From contig RIAY01000002.1 of the NCBI GenBank assembly GCA_003833075.1, positions 1 to 64,000 on the forward strand: 64,000 nt of DNA. Reading direction: 5' to 3'. This DNA is from Muribaculaceae bacterium Isolate-036 (Harlan) (lineage in GTDB: Bacteria > Bacteroidota > Bacteroidia > Bacteroidales > Muribaculaceae). The translations under genes were made by a program, and so were the position numbers. Positions 25,674-34,592 of the stretch are shown piece after piece (position 1 is the first letter of the stretch; every line of letters starts with the position of its first letter). The notes under the pieces are model-generated. The model was not told where the DNA came from, ran no database searches, and saw nothing but the letters and a program-made list of their open reading frames with translations.

Positions 25674-27050
25674 ATGGAACTACCTTTTGCAGAATCTTGG
25701 AAAATAAAAATGGTTGAGCCGATACGTAAGAGCACGCGTGAAGAGCGTGAACGTTGGCTCAAGGAAGCTGATTACAATGTGTTCATGTTGCGGGCAGATC
25801 AGGTTTACATAGACTGCCTGACCGATTCAGGCACCGGCGCAATGAGTGACCGTCAGTGGGCGGCAATGATGACTGGTGATGAGTCTTATGCCGGAGCGCG
25901 TTCATTCTATGAACTTAAGGATACAATAACCCGTATCACCGGGTTTGAGTATGTGATTCCCACTCATCAGGGTCGTGCTGCAGAAAACGTGCTTTTCTCG
26001 CATCTTGTCAAGAATGGTGATATTGTCCCTGGTAATTCTCATTTTGATACCACTAAGGGACATATAGAAAGTCGTAAGGCTTTTGCTGTGGATTGCACGG
26101 TTGATGAGGCAAAAAACACACAGCTTGAGATTCCGTTCAAGGGAAATGTGGATTTGAACAAGCTTGAGAATGTTCTTGCCAAAGACAGTGAAAAAATACC
26201 GTTTATAATTGTAACGATTACAAACAACACAGCTGGAGGGCAGCCTGTGTCCATGGAAAATCTCCGTGGGGTTCGTAAGCTCGCTGACAAATATGGTAAA
26301 AGAGTGGTTTTTGATTCGGCAAGATTTGCCGAGAACGCCTATTTTATCAAAACGCGGGAACCGGAGTTCAAGGATGCCACAATAAAAGAGATATGCAGGG
26401 AAATGTTCAGCCTTGCCGATATCATGACAATGTCATCGAAGAAAGACGGGCTTGTGAACATGGGCGGATTTATTGCGACCCGCTGGGAGGATATATATGA
26501 GGGAGCCAAGCGTTTCGTGATTCCTTTTGAAGGGTTCCTTACCTATGGCGGAATGAACGGTCGCGATATGGCGGCACTCGCTGTCGGTCTTGACGAAAAT
26601 ACCGAATTCGAAATGCTTGAGACCCGTATCAAACAGGTTGAGTATCTCGCCGCCAAACTTGATGAATACGGGATACCGTATCAGCGTCCTGTAGGAGGAC
26701 ATGCGCTTTTTATCGATGCCGACAAGGTGCTTGACAGAGTACCTAAAGAGGAGTTCCCGGCTCAGCGTCTCACTATCGAACTGTATAGGGAAGCAGGTGT
26801 CAGAGGGTGTGAGATCGGGTATCTGCTTGCGGACCGGGATCCGGTAACACGTGAGAACCGTTTTGATGGCAATGATTTTCTGCGTCTCTGCATATGCCGG
26901 CGCACTTACACTGACAATCATATGAATGTCATTGCAGCGGCATTGAAGAATGTATATGACCGTAGGCATGAAGTCACTCGGGGTGTCAGAATCAAATGGG
27001 AGGCGGAGCTGATGCGACACTTCACAGTCAAACTCGAACCTCTCGGATAA
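25674..27050 (+). CDS. tnaA: Tryptophanase
   Basis: A PLP beta-eliminating lyase giving indole, pyruvate and ammonia from tryptophan. Length of 458 residues fits. Motifs are LTDSGTGAMSD near 49, THQGRAAEN at 97-105, FDSARFAENAYF at 213-224 (Asp214 contacts the PLP nitrogen) and SSKKDGLVNMGG with PLP Lys257. Tryptophanase is preferred over tyrosine phenol-lyase because position 125 is Asp (FDTTKGH; TPL has Thr) and the GCEIG segment carries Ile where TPL has its specificity Arg. It is monocistronic, with a structured leader and a hairpin terminator. No tnaB permease is adjacent. Confidence 0.92.
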   Translation: MELPFAESWKIKMVEPIRKSTREERERWLKEADYNVFMLRADQVYIDCLTDSGTGAMSDRQWAAMMTGDESYAGARSFYELKDTITRITGFEYVIPTHQGRAAENVLFSHLVKNGDIVPGNSHFDTTKGHIESRKAFAVDCTVDEAKNTQLEIPFKGNVDLNKLENVLAKDSEKIPFIIVTITNNTAGGQPVSMENLRGVRKLADKYGKRVVFDSARFAENAYFIKTREPEFKDATIKEICREMFSLADIMTMSSKKDGLVNMGGFIATRWEDIYEGAKRFVIPFEGFLTYGGMNGRDMAALAVGLDENTEFEMLETRIKQVEYLAAKLDEYGIPYQRPVGGHALFIDADKVLDRVPKEEFPAQRLTIELYREAGVRGCEIGYLLADRDPVTRENRFDGNDFLRLCICRRTYTDNHMNVIAAALKNVYDRRHEVTRGVRIKWEAELMRHFTVKLEPLG

Positions 27051-27054
27051 TAAA

Positions 27055-27090
27055 AAAGCTTTGCTCATTTCTGAGCAGGGCTTTCTTTTT
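27055..27090 (+). terminator. tnaA terminator, overlapping the end of the convergent MscS gene
   Basis: Stem aaagctttgctc (27055-27066) pairs with gagcagggcttt (about 27073-27084), with two G-U pairs as RNA, followed by ttctttttt. The MscS stop codon (27065-27067) lies inside the stem. Confidence 0.85.
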
Positions 27091-28603
27091 TGGCTGAAGC
27101 CGGGGGAACCGGTCCGCAATACAGGTTCGGACCCGGATAAAGACCGGCTGGTGGCACGCCGGGTTTTCCCGGATGTCCGCTGCCGTTGAAGAAAGGATAG
27201 GGGAGTCCCCATAAATATTCCGGATCTTTTCCCGGACTTAGGTAGCCGTCAATGATAGTGTCGCGTCCGGTCGGATTCTCGAAGGTGTAGAGATGGAATC
27301 GATATAGCATTACCGCTATATGCTCGAATACCGTTGATTGTATGCCTTCGTAAGGAATCCATGATGAAGTGGATGTGAAACAGTATACCTGGAATGGAAT
27401 TCCGGTGGCTGTCTGAGCGAGTGTATTGACAAAACAATCATCAGCGTGGCTGATGTTCGGATTGGCGTCAAGATAAAGTTTGACATATGCCCTGAGTATT
27501 CCAAGGTTGGTGTCAATGGATCCGTCTACGAGTCCTGCGCTATTGTTGACATCCTCGACTTTTCCGGCAGCGCGTTGTTCGAGCTTCTTTGCTATCCATT
27601 CCTTCAGCAACGGAATTTCAGCAAATTCCGCAAGCATATTGTCATCGGTCGCCACGATGCTGTCTGCATCTATCATGTAGCTTCTCTGTATGCGGCGTGT
27701 ATGGCTGAGCTGCATGTTTCTGTAGCTCTTGAAACCTTTGCTTATAAGGTCGTAAGGGGGGATTGTGGATATTGTCTTGTCCCAGTTCTCGATCTTAATT
27801 GCCGTGAGTCCGACTTCTGTCACAGTGCCGTTTGCATCAGAGCCGTTCGGTACAATCCAGTCTCCTTCGTGGAGAGAGTCGTTTTCTGCCAGCTGAACAC
27901 CAGCTACAACACCTAATATGTTGTCTTTGAATACAAGCATAAGAACCGCAGAGAACGCTCCGAGTCCAGCAAGCATGGATGCCGGAGATCTGTTGAACAG
28001 GATTCCGAACACTATGATGACTCCGATAATCCATAAAATAAGTTTTACCAGTTGAACAACGCCGTTCAAAGGAAGGTGACGTTTGTTGGCTCTGTTATTC
28101 ACGTGAGTCCAGACTACATCTGCAAGAGTGGTGAAAGTTCGGCATAGGATGAATACGATATATATCCATGTGATTCGGGTCAGCCACAGGGCAAGAGACT
28201 CTCTCCCGTTAAGAGTGAACTGAATAAGGATAAGAAATATGATAGGAGGGATGATGCGGCATATCTTTGTGAAGAAATGATGCCCGACAAGGTAACTGTA
28301 AAAATCGTTCTTTACATGAGGTCCGATTTTATTGAGGGTGTATACCATAATCCATTTTACCATCATTCCCACACACCATGCCACGAGAAAGACCAGTGTG
28401 GCATATAGCAGTAGAAACAAAGTTGAATGGTGTTCGAGACCGAAGATGTCAAGAAACCAGTTCACGCATTTCATAAGGATTCTAGCGATGAAATATGAAC
28501 TTTCTTCAGTAGTGTCAGACAGATGGAACCCCACATTTGTGTCTATGGGGGCTGCATGTATGCTGTCTGTGTGGGAAACAATTAGTGGAATCATTTGTGT
28601 CAA
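27065..28603 (-). CDS. MscS-family mechanosensitive channel (YbdG-like), copy 1
   Basis: 512 residues, with several N-terminal membrane helices (about 60-210). The MscS core follows: ASMLAGLGAFSAVLMLVFKDNILGVVAG is the pore helix, then the beta domain HEGDWIVPNGSDANGTVTEVGLTAIKIENWDKT and IPPYDLISKGFKSY. The long WIVPN...NG insertion and size resemble E. coli YbdG rather than MscS. The C-terminal Pro/Gly-rich tail (about 480-512, with GSGHPGKPGVPPAG) is unusual, and its last codons lie in the tnaA terminator. A shorter paralogue is at 48413-49627. Confidence 0.9.
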   Translation of the reverse strand: MTQMIPLIVSHTDSIHAAPIDTNVGFHLSDTTEESSYFIARILMKCVNWFLDIFGLEHHSTLFLLLYATLVFLVAWCVGMMVKWIMVYTLNKIGPHVKNDFYSYLVGHHFFTKICRIIPPIIFLILIQFTLNGRESLALWLTRITWIYIVFILCRTFTTLADVVWTHVNNRANKRHLPLNGVVQLVKLILWIIGVIIVFGILFNRSPASMLAGLGAFSAVLMLVFKDNILGVVAGVQLAENDSLHEGDWIVPNGSDANGTVTEVGLTAIKIENWDKTISTIPPYDLISKGFKSYRNMQLSHTRRIQRSYMIDADSIVATDDNMLAEFAEIPLLKEWIAKKLEQRAAGKVEDVNNSAGLVDGSIDTNLGILRAYVKLYLDANPNISHADDCFVNTLAQTATGIPFQVYCFTSTSSWIPYEGIQSTVFEHIAVMLYRFHLYTFENPTGRDTIIDGYLSPGKDPEYLWGLPYPFFNGSGHPGKPGVPPAGLYPGPNLYCGPVPPASAKKESPAQK

Positions 28604-28721
28604 ATGCTGTGATTATGCATTTAATACAAAGGATAAGCTCTAAATGTTCAAGTCCGGTGATAAGGTATTCTGTTGCAAGCAGGGCAATCGGGCAGTGTAT
28701 GGCAATTATTATTGGGTTGGA

Positions 28722-28763
28722 AAAGAATCCGGGGCGACAATCACTTGCCACCCCGGATTCTTT
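28722..28763 (-). terminator. Terminator after the M23 peptidase gene
   Basis: Stem aaagaatccgggg (28722-28734) with exact complement at 28751-28763, 39 bp past the stop. It has A/T-rich flanks on both sides, so it may work in both directions. Confidence 0.85.
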
Positions 28764-28801
28764 ATTATGCAAAATTAATGTAAAACACTATTATGAAACA
28801 A

Positions 28802-29743
28802 TTATTTCAGTTTTAAAACCTGTCCTGCCTTGATTTTGTCGGAACTTGCAAGGCTGTTGAGTTTTCTCAGTGTAGTTGCCGACATGCCATATGAGCGGGC
28901 TATTGCTGAAAGCGTGTCGCCTTTCTTGACAGTATAGGTTGTTTTTTTGCCGTTGCCTTTCTTATAAGGATTCTCTTTTTCACTTTTTGCGAGATTCTTT
29001 GAGGGTGCAAAGTTTCTCGGTTTTGTATATGTGGATTTTGAGAATGTATAAGTATCGGTATGTGTTGTATGGTTTGCGAAATCAAATATTGCAGAGGGAT
29101 TTATTGCATATCCCATGAAGCGTGTCTCGAAATGGAGGTGAGGACCTGTGCTTCTGCCGGTGCTGCCGCCTAAACCGATTGGTTCACCGGCTTTTACCGT
29201 CTGATCAGGTTTTACGAGATGTTTGTTAAGGTGTCCGTATACTGTTTCAAGTCCGTTGGGGTGGCGTATGATGACATAGTTTCCATACCCTCTTGCCTCA
29301 TAGGCTGTGAGTCTTACTTTACCGTCAAAAGCAGCGTAAATAGTGTCGTTGCTTCGTATGGCGAGGTCAATTCCCTTGTGCATTCTTCCGAATCGCGCCC
29401 TGTATCCGTAGTTGGATGTGACTCTTCCCGGCACCGGCATAAAGTAGCCTGTAACGTCTATTACCTTTGAATCAGGCACCTCCGATTGCCTGAAAGGGTT
29501 CACGGCTTTGCTGTTCCAACCTTCGGTATAGATGTCAAGTTCAGGTTCGATGTCATCAATAAGGTCGATAAAAGTATTTTTTTCCACAAGACGAATCTGG
29601 TCTTTGCTTTTCGCCTGATTGGCAAGAAGCTGCTTGTGCATGTCGGAATGAGCTGCTTTTGATACTATTTGCTGTGCCGATACGCTTGATGCGGCAAATG
29701 CCATAAGTATCGCGGCTCCGAATATTTTTCTAAGTCTAATCAT
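28802..29743 (-). CDS. M23-family peptidoglycan endopeptidase with LysM domain
   Basis: 313 residues, with a signal peptide (about 1-24, ending SSVSAQ). The M23 (LytM-type) domain shows GRMHKGIDLAI (zinc His and Asp), YGNYVIIRHPNG, TVYGHLNKH and GPHLHFETRF (second HxH); all zinc and catalytic residues are present. A C-terminal LysM domain (about 268-312: YTVKKGDTLSAIARSYGMS, then LNSLASSDKIKAGQVLKL) binds peptidoglycan. The product is probably a periplasmic cell-wall hydrolase in growth or division. It is followed by a terminator and is 74 bp from ndk. Confidence 0.94.
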   Translation of the reverse strand: MIRLRKIFGAAILMAFAASSVSAQQIVSKAAHSDMHKQLLANQAKSKDQIRLVEKNTFIDLIDDIEPELDIYTEGWNSKAVNPFRQSEVPDSKVIDVTGYFMPVPGRVTSNYGYRARFGRMHKGIDLAIRSNDTIYAAFDGKVRLTAYEARGYGNYVIIRHPNGLETVYGHLNKHLVKPDQTVKAGEPIGLGGSTGRSTGPHLHFETRFMGYAINPSAIFDFANHTTHTDTYTFSKSTYTKPRNFAPSKNLAKSEKENPYKKGNGKKTTYTVKKGDTLSAIARSYGMSATTLRKLNSLASSDKIKAGQVLKLK

Positions 29744-29817
29744 TTCTTTCGTTGAAATTCGAGGAGATGTTCTTCGAAAAGAGAGGTTATAGGTTAAAAT
29801 TATCAGGTTGTTTTATA

Positions 29818-30279
29818 TCATAACTCATCCTCGGCGTAGAGGAATTTGAAGTATGCAGGAGTGTAGTCGAAAATCTCTTCAGGTTTAAAGAAGCGTGCGA
29901 GTTCGATTTTAGCGTTCTCAACGCTGTCGCTTGCGTGAACGATGTTCATCTGTCCGCTTACGCAAAGGTCTCCTCTAAGTGTTCCCGGGGCAGCTTTGCG
30001 TCCGTTGGTCGCACCTGTCATTTCGCGGAATACCTTTACAGCATCAATACCTTTGAGACACATTACAATGACCGGAGAAGCCACCATAGAAGCAACAATC
30101 AATGGAAAGAAGGGCTTGTCGGCAAGGTGGGCGTAGTGTTCTCGAAGTATAGCTTCATCGAGTTGAATCATTTTAATGCCGCAAATTATCAATCCCCGTT
30201 TTTCAATCCGGCCGATTACCTCGCCTATAAGATTGCGCTCAATTGCAGAAGGCTTGAGGATTACAAGTGTCTGTTCCAT
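29818..30279 (-). CDS. ndk: Nucleoside diphosphate kinase
   Basis: Transfers the gamma phosphate from ATP to NDPs through a phosphohistidine. 153 residues from the chosen start MEQTLVILKPSAIERN at 30279. The 16-codon extension upstream (to 30327) overlaps the promoter and is not family-like. Visible features are KPSAIERN (nucleotide binding), GATNGRKAAPGTLRGD and NIVHASDSVENA with the catalytic His. The sequence is at the diverged end of the family (VHASDS for the usual VHGSDS), as in other Bacteroidales. A -7 element lies at 30332-30325. Confidence 0.94.
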   Translation of the reverse strand: MEQTLVILKPSAIERNLIGEVIGRIEKRGLIICGIKMIQLDEAILREHYAHLADKPFFPLIVASMVASPVIVMCLKGIDAVKVFREMTGATNGRKAAPGTLRGDLCVSGQMNIVHASDSVENAKIELARFFKPEEIFDYTPAYFKFLYAEDEL

Positions 30280-30324
30280 TTCTTGCAGTTTTACAATTTT
30301 TAAGATTTTCAACTTCTTACGATT

Positions 30325-30332
30325 CAAAGATA
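30325..30332 (-). promoter_or_regulatory. Likely -7 element for ndk
   Basis: TATCTTTG on the minus strand, 46 bp upstream of the chosen ndk start. Its position also argues against the longer start at 30327, which would fall inside the promoter. Confidence 0.55.
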
Positions 30333-30470
30333 ATCAAAAGTGTTCCTATATCCCAATATTTTAACAACTTTTTTCCTTTCAGTTACGGCGTTTAATCCGA
30401 ATCATGGTTCTAACTTGATACTATATTAGATTTTAGGGCGGTTTTATGTTTTACAACATGCTTTTAAACA

Positions 30471-30501
30471 ATTTGCACACACCCGAGAGGTGTGTGCAAA
30501 T
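30471..30501 (-). terminator. Terminator after the sulfatase gene
   Basis: Perfect 13-bp stem atttgcacacacc (30471-30483) with complement at 30489-30501 and loop cgaga, 81 bp past the sulfatase stop. The remainder of the 30333-30581 interval shows no gene. Confidence 0.8.
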
Positions 30502-30581
30502 TTTGAGTGTATTTGTTGTTAAAATATGTTAATGCAAAGAAATGCCCATGTCATTTAATGATTTAGCATTTTCAGTTTGGA

Positions 30582-32165
30582 TCAGGGCATCTCGTTAGCC
30601 GGAAGTTCATTGTAGTTTCCTTTTCTGATCATTTCAAGAAGCAGATGAAGTTTTCCCACTTCCTCCGGATGTTCCTGAGCCACATTTGTCTCTTCATATG
30701 TCTTGCTCATGTCGAAGAGCTGTTGCACTGGTGCGCAACCGGTCTCGACATAGGCTCCGCGTGGTTTCATTTTGGGGAAAGTGCTTGCTTCAACGTATTT
30801 CCAGTCCGGCACGCGGATTGCAAGGGTATGGTCATATCCCTGCTGTATAACCCAGGGACGGCTTGTCATGTCGCGTCCGAGCCAGTTGTCCATGCGGTTG
30901 AAAGAGTCTTGAGCACTTCCTTTCGGCATGCTGACACCAAGAAATCCTGCAAACGATGCAACGAGGTCAATCTGAGAAAGGACAGTCTTGTTTTCGCCTT
31001 TGTTGAGTTTTCCCTGTGGCCAGTGTACTATTACCGGAACGCGAGTTCCACCCTCATACAGGCTGTATTTGGAACCTCTGAGTTCGCCTGTGGGGGAATG
31101 TCCGTTTAGTAGTTCCTGTGCGTGGTCGTCATATCCGTCGTTCAGTACAGGTCCGTTGTCGCTTGATATAATAATGATTGTGTTGTCAAGAATCTTCATG
31201 TCCTCAAGAGTCTTGACAAGCTGCCCGACGCACCAGTCGAACTGTGCAATGGCGTCACCCCTGAGTCCCATCTTGTTTTTTCCCCTGAATCGGTCGTGAG
31301 GGAAACGTGGCACATGGACATCGTTTGTGGCAAAATACATGAAGAAAGGTTCGTTGCCCTTCTCTTTTATGAAATCGATTGCATGTGCCGTGATGGAATC
31401 GGCAATGTTTTCATCTTTCCAGAGAGCTTTGCCTCCGCCTTTCATATATCCGATACGTGAAATTCCGTTTACAATCGACATGTCGTGCCCGAATGTGGGT
31501 TTCAGATTGTAAAGCAGTTCAGGGTTATCCTTTCCGGTCGGTTCTTCGGGGAAGTTCTCTTTATAGCTGACTTCGATCGGAGCGGAAGGGTCATAGTTCG
31601 CTACATGGCCGTTTTCAATGAACACACAAGGCACGCGGTCGGCTGTTGCAGCCATGATATATGAATAATCGAAACCGAGGTCACCGAGAGCTGCCGGCAA
31701 CTGGGCGTTCCAGTCCTGTGTTCCTGTTTTGTCGCCAAGACCGAGATGCCATTTGCCAATAGCGCATGTGGCGTATCCTGCAGATTTGAACATGTCCGCC
31801 ATCGTATACTGTTCCGGTCTGATGATCATGCCTGCATCGCCTGGTGCTATGTCCGTGTCAGGACGTCTCCAGCTGTAGTGACCGGTAAGCATAGAATAGC
31901 GTGATGGTGTGCTGGTGGCTGCTGTGGCATAAGCATGCGTAAAACGGATTCCGTTGTCAGCAAGACGGTTGACATTGGGAGTCTCTACATTTTTTGCACC
32001 GTAGCATTGCAGGTCTCCGTATCCGAGGTCATCAGCGTAGATTATCAAGACATTGGGTCTTGAAGGGTCGGATGTGCGTTTTTCTTTCTTCGGAGCTTCC
32101 GAAGCATTGGCAGAGGCAATCATGCCAAGCGACATGACTGCCAGTGCGCTTTTCATCGTTTTCAT
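30582..32165 (-). CDS. Secreted S1-family sulfatase, serine type
   Basis: 527 residues with an N-terminal signal peptide (about 1-22). Sulfatase motifs: YADDLGYGD (metal Asp pair at 44-45), the formylglycine site STPSR at 85-89 with Ser85 as the modified residue, IGKWHLG, and SSDNGP for the second metal pair. A Ser-type site needs the radical-SAM maturase anSME, which is not in this window. Overall it resembles arylsulfatases of gut Bacteroidales that desulfate mucin or glycosaminoglycan sugars; the substrate cannot be read from sequence. It is last in a run after the TPR gene (35-bp gap). Confidence 0.92.
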   Translation of the reverse strand: MKTMKSALAVMSLGMIASANASEAPKKEKRTSDPSRPNVLIIYADDLGYGDLQCYGAKNVETPNVNRLADNGIRFTHAYATAATSTPSRYSMLTGHYSWRRPDTDIAPGDAGMIIRPEQYTMADMFKSAGYATCAIGKWHLGLGDKTGTQDWNAQLPAALGDLGFDYSYIMAATADRVPCVFIENGHVANYDPSAPIEVSYKENFPEEPTGKDNPELLYNLKPTFGHDMSIVNGISRIGYMKGGGKALWKDENIADSITAHAIDFIKEKGNEPFFMYFATNDVHVPRFPHDRFRGKNKMGLRGDAIAQFDWCVGQLVKTLEDMKILDNTIIIISSDNGPVLNDGYDDHAQELLNGHSPTGELRGSKYSLYEGGTRVPVIVHWPQGKLNKGENKTVLSQIDLVASFAGFLGVSMPKGSAQDSFNRMDNWLGRDMTSRPWVIQQGYDHTLAIRVPDWKYVEASTFPKMKPRGAYVETGCAPVQQLFDMSKTYEETNVAQEHPEEVGKLHLLLEMIRKGNYNELPANEMP

Positions 32166-32200
32166 TTGTCAGGTTATTTGGTTAGTGTTATTCTTGTGTC

Positions 32201-33748
32201 TTATTTCAGAAGATGCCGTAAAGGCGCTATATTAAGGTTTGCGGTGTTGTTTGTATAGAGGTTATACAGATTCTGGTAGCCGAGGCTGACAGCCTTGTCT
32301 ATCATTTCTTTGCCGGTTGCAAGGTCTCCGGTCTGCGCGTAATATACAGCTGCGAGGTAATAATCGTCTTTGGTTTTATTCTCCTTTTCGCGTATCGCGC
32401 GTTTCATTGTTTCATCGGCATCCAGTTTTTTCCCTGCCAGACATTGGGCAAGAGCTTTATAGGTAACATCGCGGAATGTCTCGGGATCCAGAGTGTTGCC
32501 GATTCTACCGTATTCTATGATTGCCTCTTTGGCATTGTCCGGTGTATTGGAATTGACATATGCACGTATCATTCTTGCATATAGATTTGCCGGGTCTGTC
32601 ATCGCAGCTTCATTGAGGCTCTGGATGGCGGCTTTTGTATCTTTAAGAGCGATATTCGCCAATGCAGATTGCACGAGAGCTTCGGTGGAGTTGGCATCTA
32701 TGCTCAATGCCTTTGTTGCAGCGAGCAGTGCTGCCGAAGGATTGTTTGCGGCAAGTTCTGTTTCGGCTTTTACAAGTAAGGTGGAGACACTGTTTTCCTT
32801 AATCACAGCGAGATCCGCGTTTGTGGTAGCCTCGGATATTTTGTCAAGAGCCAAGCAGCATCGAGCCATATTTGCATAAACAGAAGCTATTTGTCCTTCG
32901 CGTGACTGCAGAAGACGGGTGAAACCATCATATGCCTGGCGAAAGTTGCCACTGTTGAATGCTATGCTTGCCTGAAGGAAATATAGAGCATCTGTGTTTG
33001 AAGTGCGCGAAATGGCGTATTGAATGGCTGCTTCCACAGCAGGATAGTTCTTGTCAGCCAGACGTATGAGCGATTCTAGAGGGCGGCTTGATTTATTGTC
33101 GGCGAGACTGAAAGCACTCAGATAGTTGGCGGCGGCGTTCTCATCTTCTCGCATGTCTTCATATAGCTCTCCTATGCGGCAATAGGTTAGGTAATTGCTC
33201 GGATCCGCGTTTTCGGCTTGTTTTATAAGTTCTTTCGCATCTTCTTTTTTATCCATCATTATGTCTGCCCTTGCCATTCCGAAGAATGCCTCCTGACTGC
33301 GACTCTTAAGACGTTGCATTGCGGCAAAAGACTCGTAGGCGTCTTCCGGACGATTCAGATAGAGGGCGACATTACCTTTTTTGTAAAGCAGTGCATAGTC
33401 TTTGGGCGACAGCGCAAGTGCATTGTTGACTGCGGAGAGGGCTTTGTCATATTCTTTTGTCTGGATATATATGTCAGTCAGCATCGAATACTCATCTATT
33501 CGCAACTCTTTCTCTTTTTCAGGGGTATAGTCGAGTGCTTTGATGATATCGACCAGTGCCTCGTCATACATCGACAGATTGTAATATTGAGTGGCACGCT
33601 GATAAAGAGTAATATAGTCTTTCGGGTTCTCATTGAGAATTTCCTGATAACCGCGAAGCACGGCTTTTGTAATCGGGTTTATCTGCTGGGCATTGGCACC
33701 AGTGCAGGCAAGAAGAGTAACTGCTAAAAAAAATGCTTTTATTTTCAT
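32201..33748 (-). CDS. Exported tetratricopeptide-repeat protein
   Basis: 515 residues with a signal peptide (about 1-20, GANAQ), then continuous TPR-like helices. Examples are YITLYQRATQYYNLSMYDEALVDI near 42 and YALLYKKGNVALYLNRPEDAYESF near 107. It has no catalytic motif and no membrane segment beyond the signal, so it is likely periplasmic. It lies 13 bp after kdsA and 35 bp before the sulfatase gene. It resembles the TPR protein at 9451-11085 only in architecture, not in close sequence. Confidence 0.87.
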   Translation of the reverse strand: MKIKAFFLAVTLLACTGANAQQINPITKAVLRGYQEILNENPKDYITLYQRATQYYNLSMYDEALVDIIKALDYTPEKEKELRIDEYSMLTDIYIQTKEYDKALSAVNNALALSPKDYALLYKKGNVALYLNRPEDAYESFAAMQRLKSRSQEAFFGMARADIMMDKKEDAKELIKQAENADPSNYLTYCRIGELYEDMREDENAAANYLSAFSLADNKSSRPLESLIRLADKNYPAVEAAIQYAISRTSNTDALYFLQASIAFNSGNFRQAYDGFTRLLQSREGQIASVYANMARCCLALDKISEATTNADLAVIKENSVSTLLVKAETELAANNPSAALLAATKALSIDANSTEALVQSALANIALKDTKAAIQSLNEAAMTDPANLYARMIRAYVNSNTPDNAKEAIIEYGRIGNTLDPETFRDVTYKALAQCLAGKKLDADETMKRAIREKENKTKDDYYLAAVYYAQTGDLATGKEMIDKAVSLGYQNLYNLYTNNTANLNIAPLRHLLK

Positions 33749-33761
33749 TTAGTTAGAAATA

Positions 33762-34592
33762 TTATAAGTTTATTTCATTAATGGCACTCCTGAGAGTGGT
33801 AAGATTCTTGAGAAGAAAAGCCGCTTCCGAAAGGGGGAGCATATTTGCTCCGTCGCTTTTGGCTATTGCCGGATTCCGGTGTGTCTCCATGAATATACCG
33901 TCGGCTCCTGCCGCCAGTCCGGATTTTGCAATAGTCGAGATGAGTCCGGGAAGTCCGCCGCTTACGCCATCTGCGCCATTCGGCTGCTGTAGCGAATGAG
34001 TGATATCCATTATAACGGGACATTCACATTCTTTTTTCATTATCGGAATGCCTCGCATGTCAACGACAAGATCTCCGTATCCGAAGAAAGAGCCTCGTTC
34101 GGTCACAGCCAGTCTGTTATTGCCTGATTCCCTGACCTTGAGGCAGGCGAATTTCATTGAGGCAGGCGATAGGAACTGTCCTTTTTTTATGTTTATCATT
34201 TTTCCTGTTTTTGCAGCAGCCACCAGTAGGTCGGTCTGACGGCATAGAAATGCCGGAATCTGGAGGATGTCGACATATTCAGCCGCCATTTCCGCTTCAT
34301 CGGCTGTGTGAATGTCTGTTACGACAGGAATATGGAATGTTTCCTTTACCTTTCTTAATATTTTAAGAGCTTTTTCATCACCTATTCCGGTGAATGAATC
34401 AAGTCTGCTTCTGTTGGCTTTTCTGTAGCTCCCTTTGAAAACATACGGTATGTCTAACGCAGATGTGATTTCAAGCAGTTCAGCGGCAATGTCGAGTGCC
34501 ATTTCCTCTCCTTCAATCACACAGGGACCGGCAAGGAGAAAGAAGTTGCCGGAAGCACTTGAATTTATATATTCGATGATATTGTCAGTCAT
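33762..34592 (-). CDS. kdsA: 3-deoxy-8-phosphooctulonate (KDO-8-P) synthase
   Basis: Condenses PEP with arabinose-5-phosphate for the KDO of lipopolysaccharide. The 276-residue protein shows LAGPCVIEGEE at 20-30, FKGSYRKANRSR, PVVTDIHTADEA, IPAFLCRQTDLL, KGQFLSP, MDITHSLQQPNG and GIFMETHRNP. Cys24 in AGPC is the metal-ligand position, so this is the metal-dependent KdsA class; E. coli has Asn there. It overlaps rsmE by 4 bp and precedes the TPR gene by 13 bp. Confidence 0.96.
   Translation of the reverse strand: MTDNIIEYINSSASGNFFLLAGPCVIEGEEMALDIAAELLEITSALDIPYVFKGSYRKANRSRLDSFTGIGDEKALKILRKVKETFHIPVVTDIHTADEAEMAAEYVDILQIPAFLCRQTDLLVAAAKTGKMINIKKGQFLSPASMKFACLKVRESGNNRLAVTERGSFFGYGDLVVDMRGIPIMKKECECPVIMDITHSLQQPNGADGVSGGLPGLISTIAKSGLAAGADGIFMETHRNPAIAKSDGANMLPLSEAAFLLKNLTTLRSAINEINL

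Noticed and set aside
25674..27050. Tyrosine phenol-lyase instead of tryptophanase
   Set aside because: Asp125 and the EIG segment match tryptophanase specificity residues, whereas TPL has Thr and Arg at those places.
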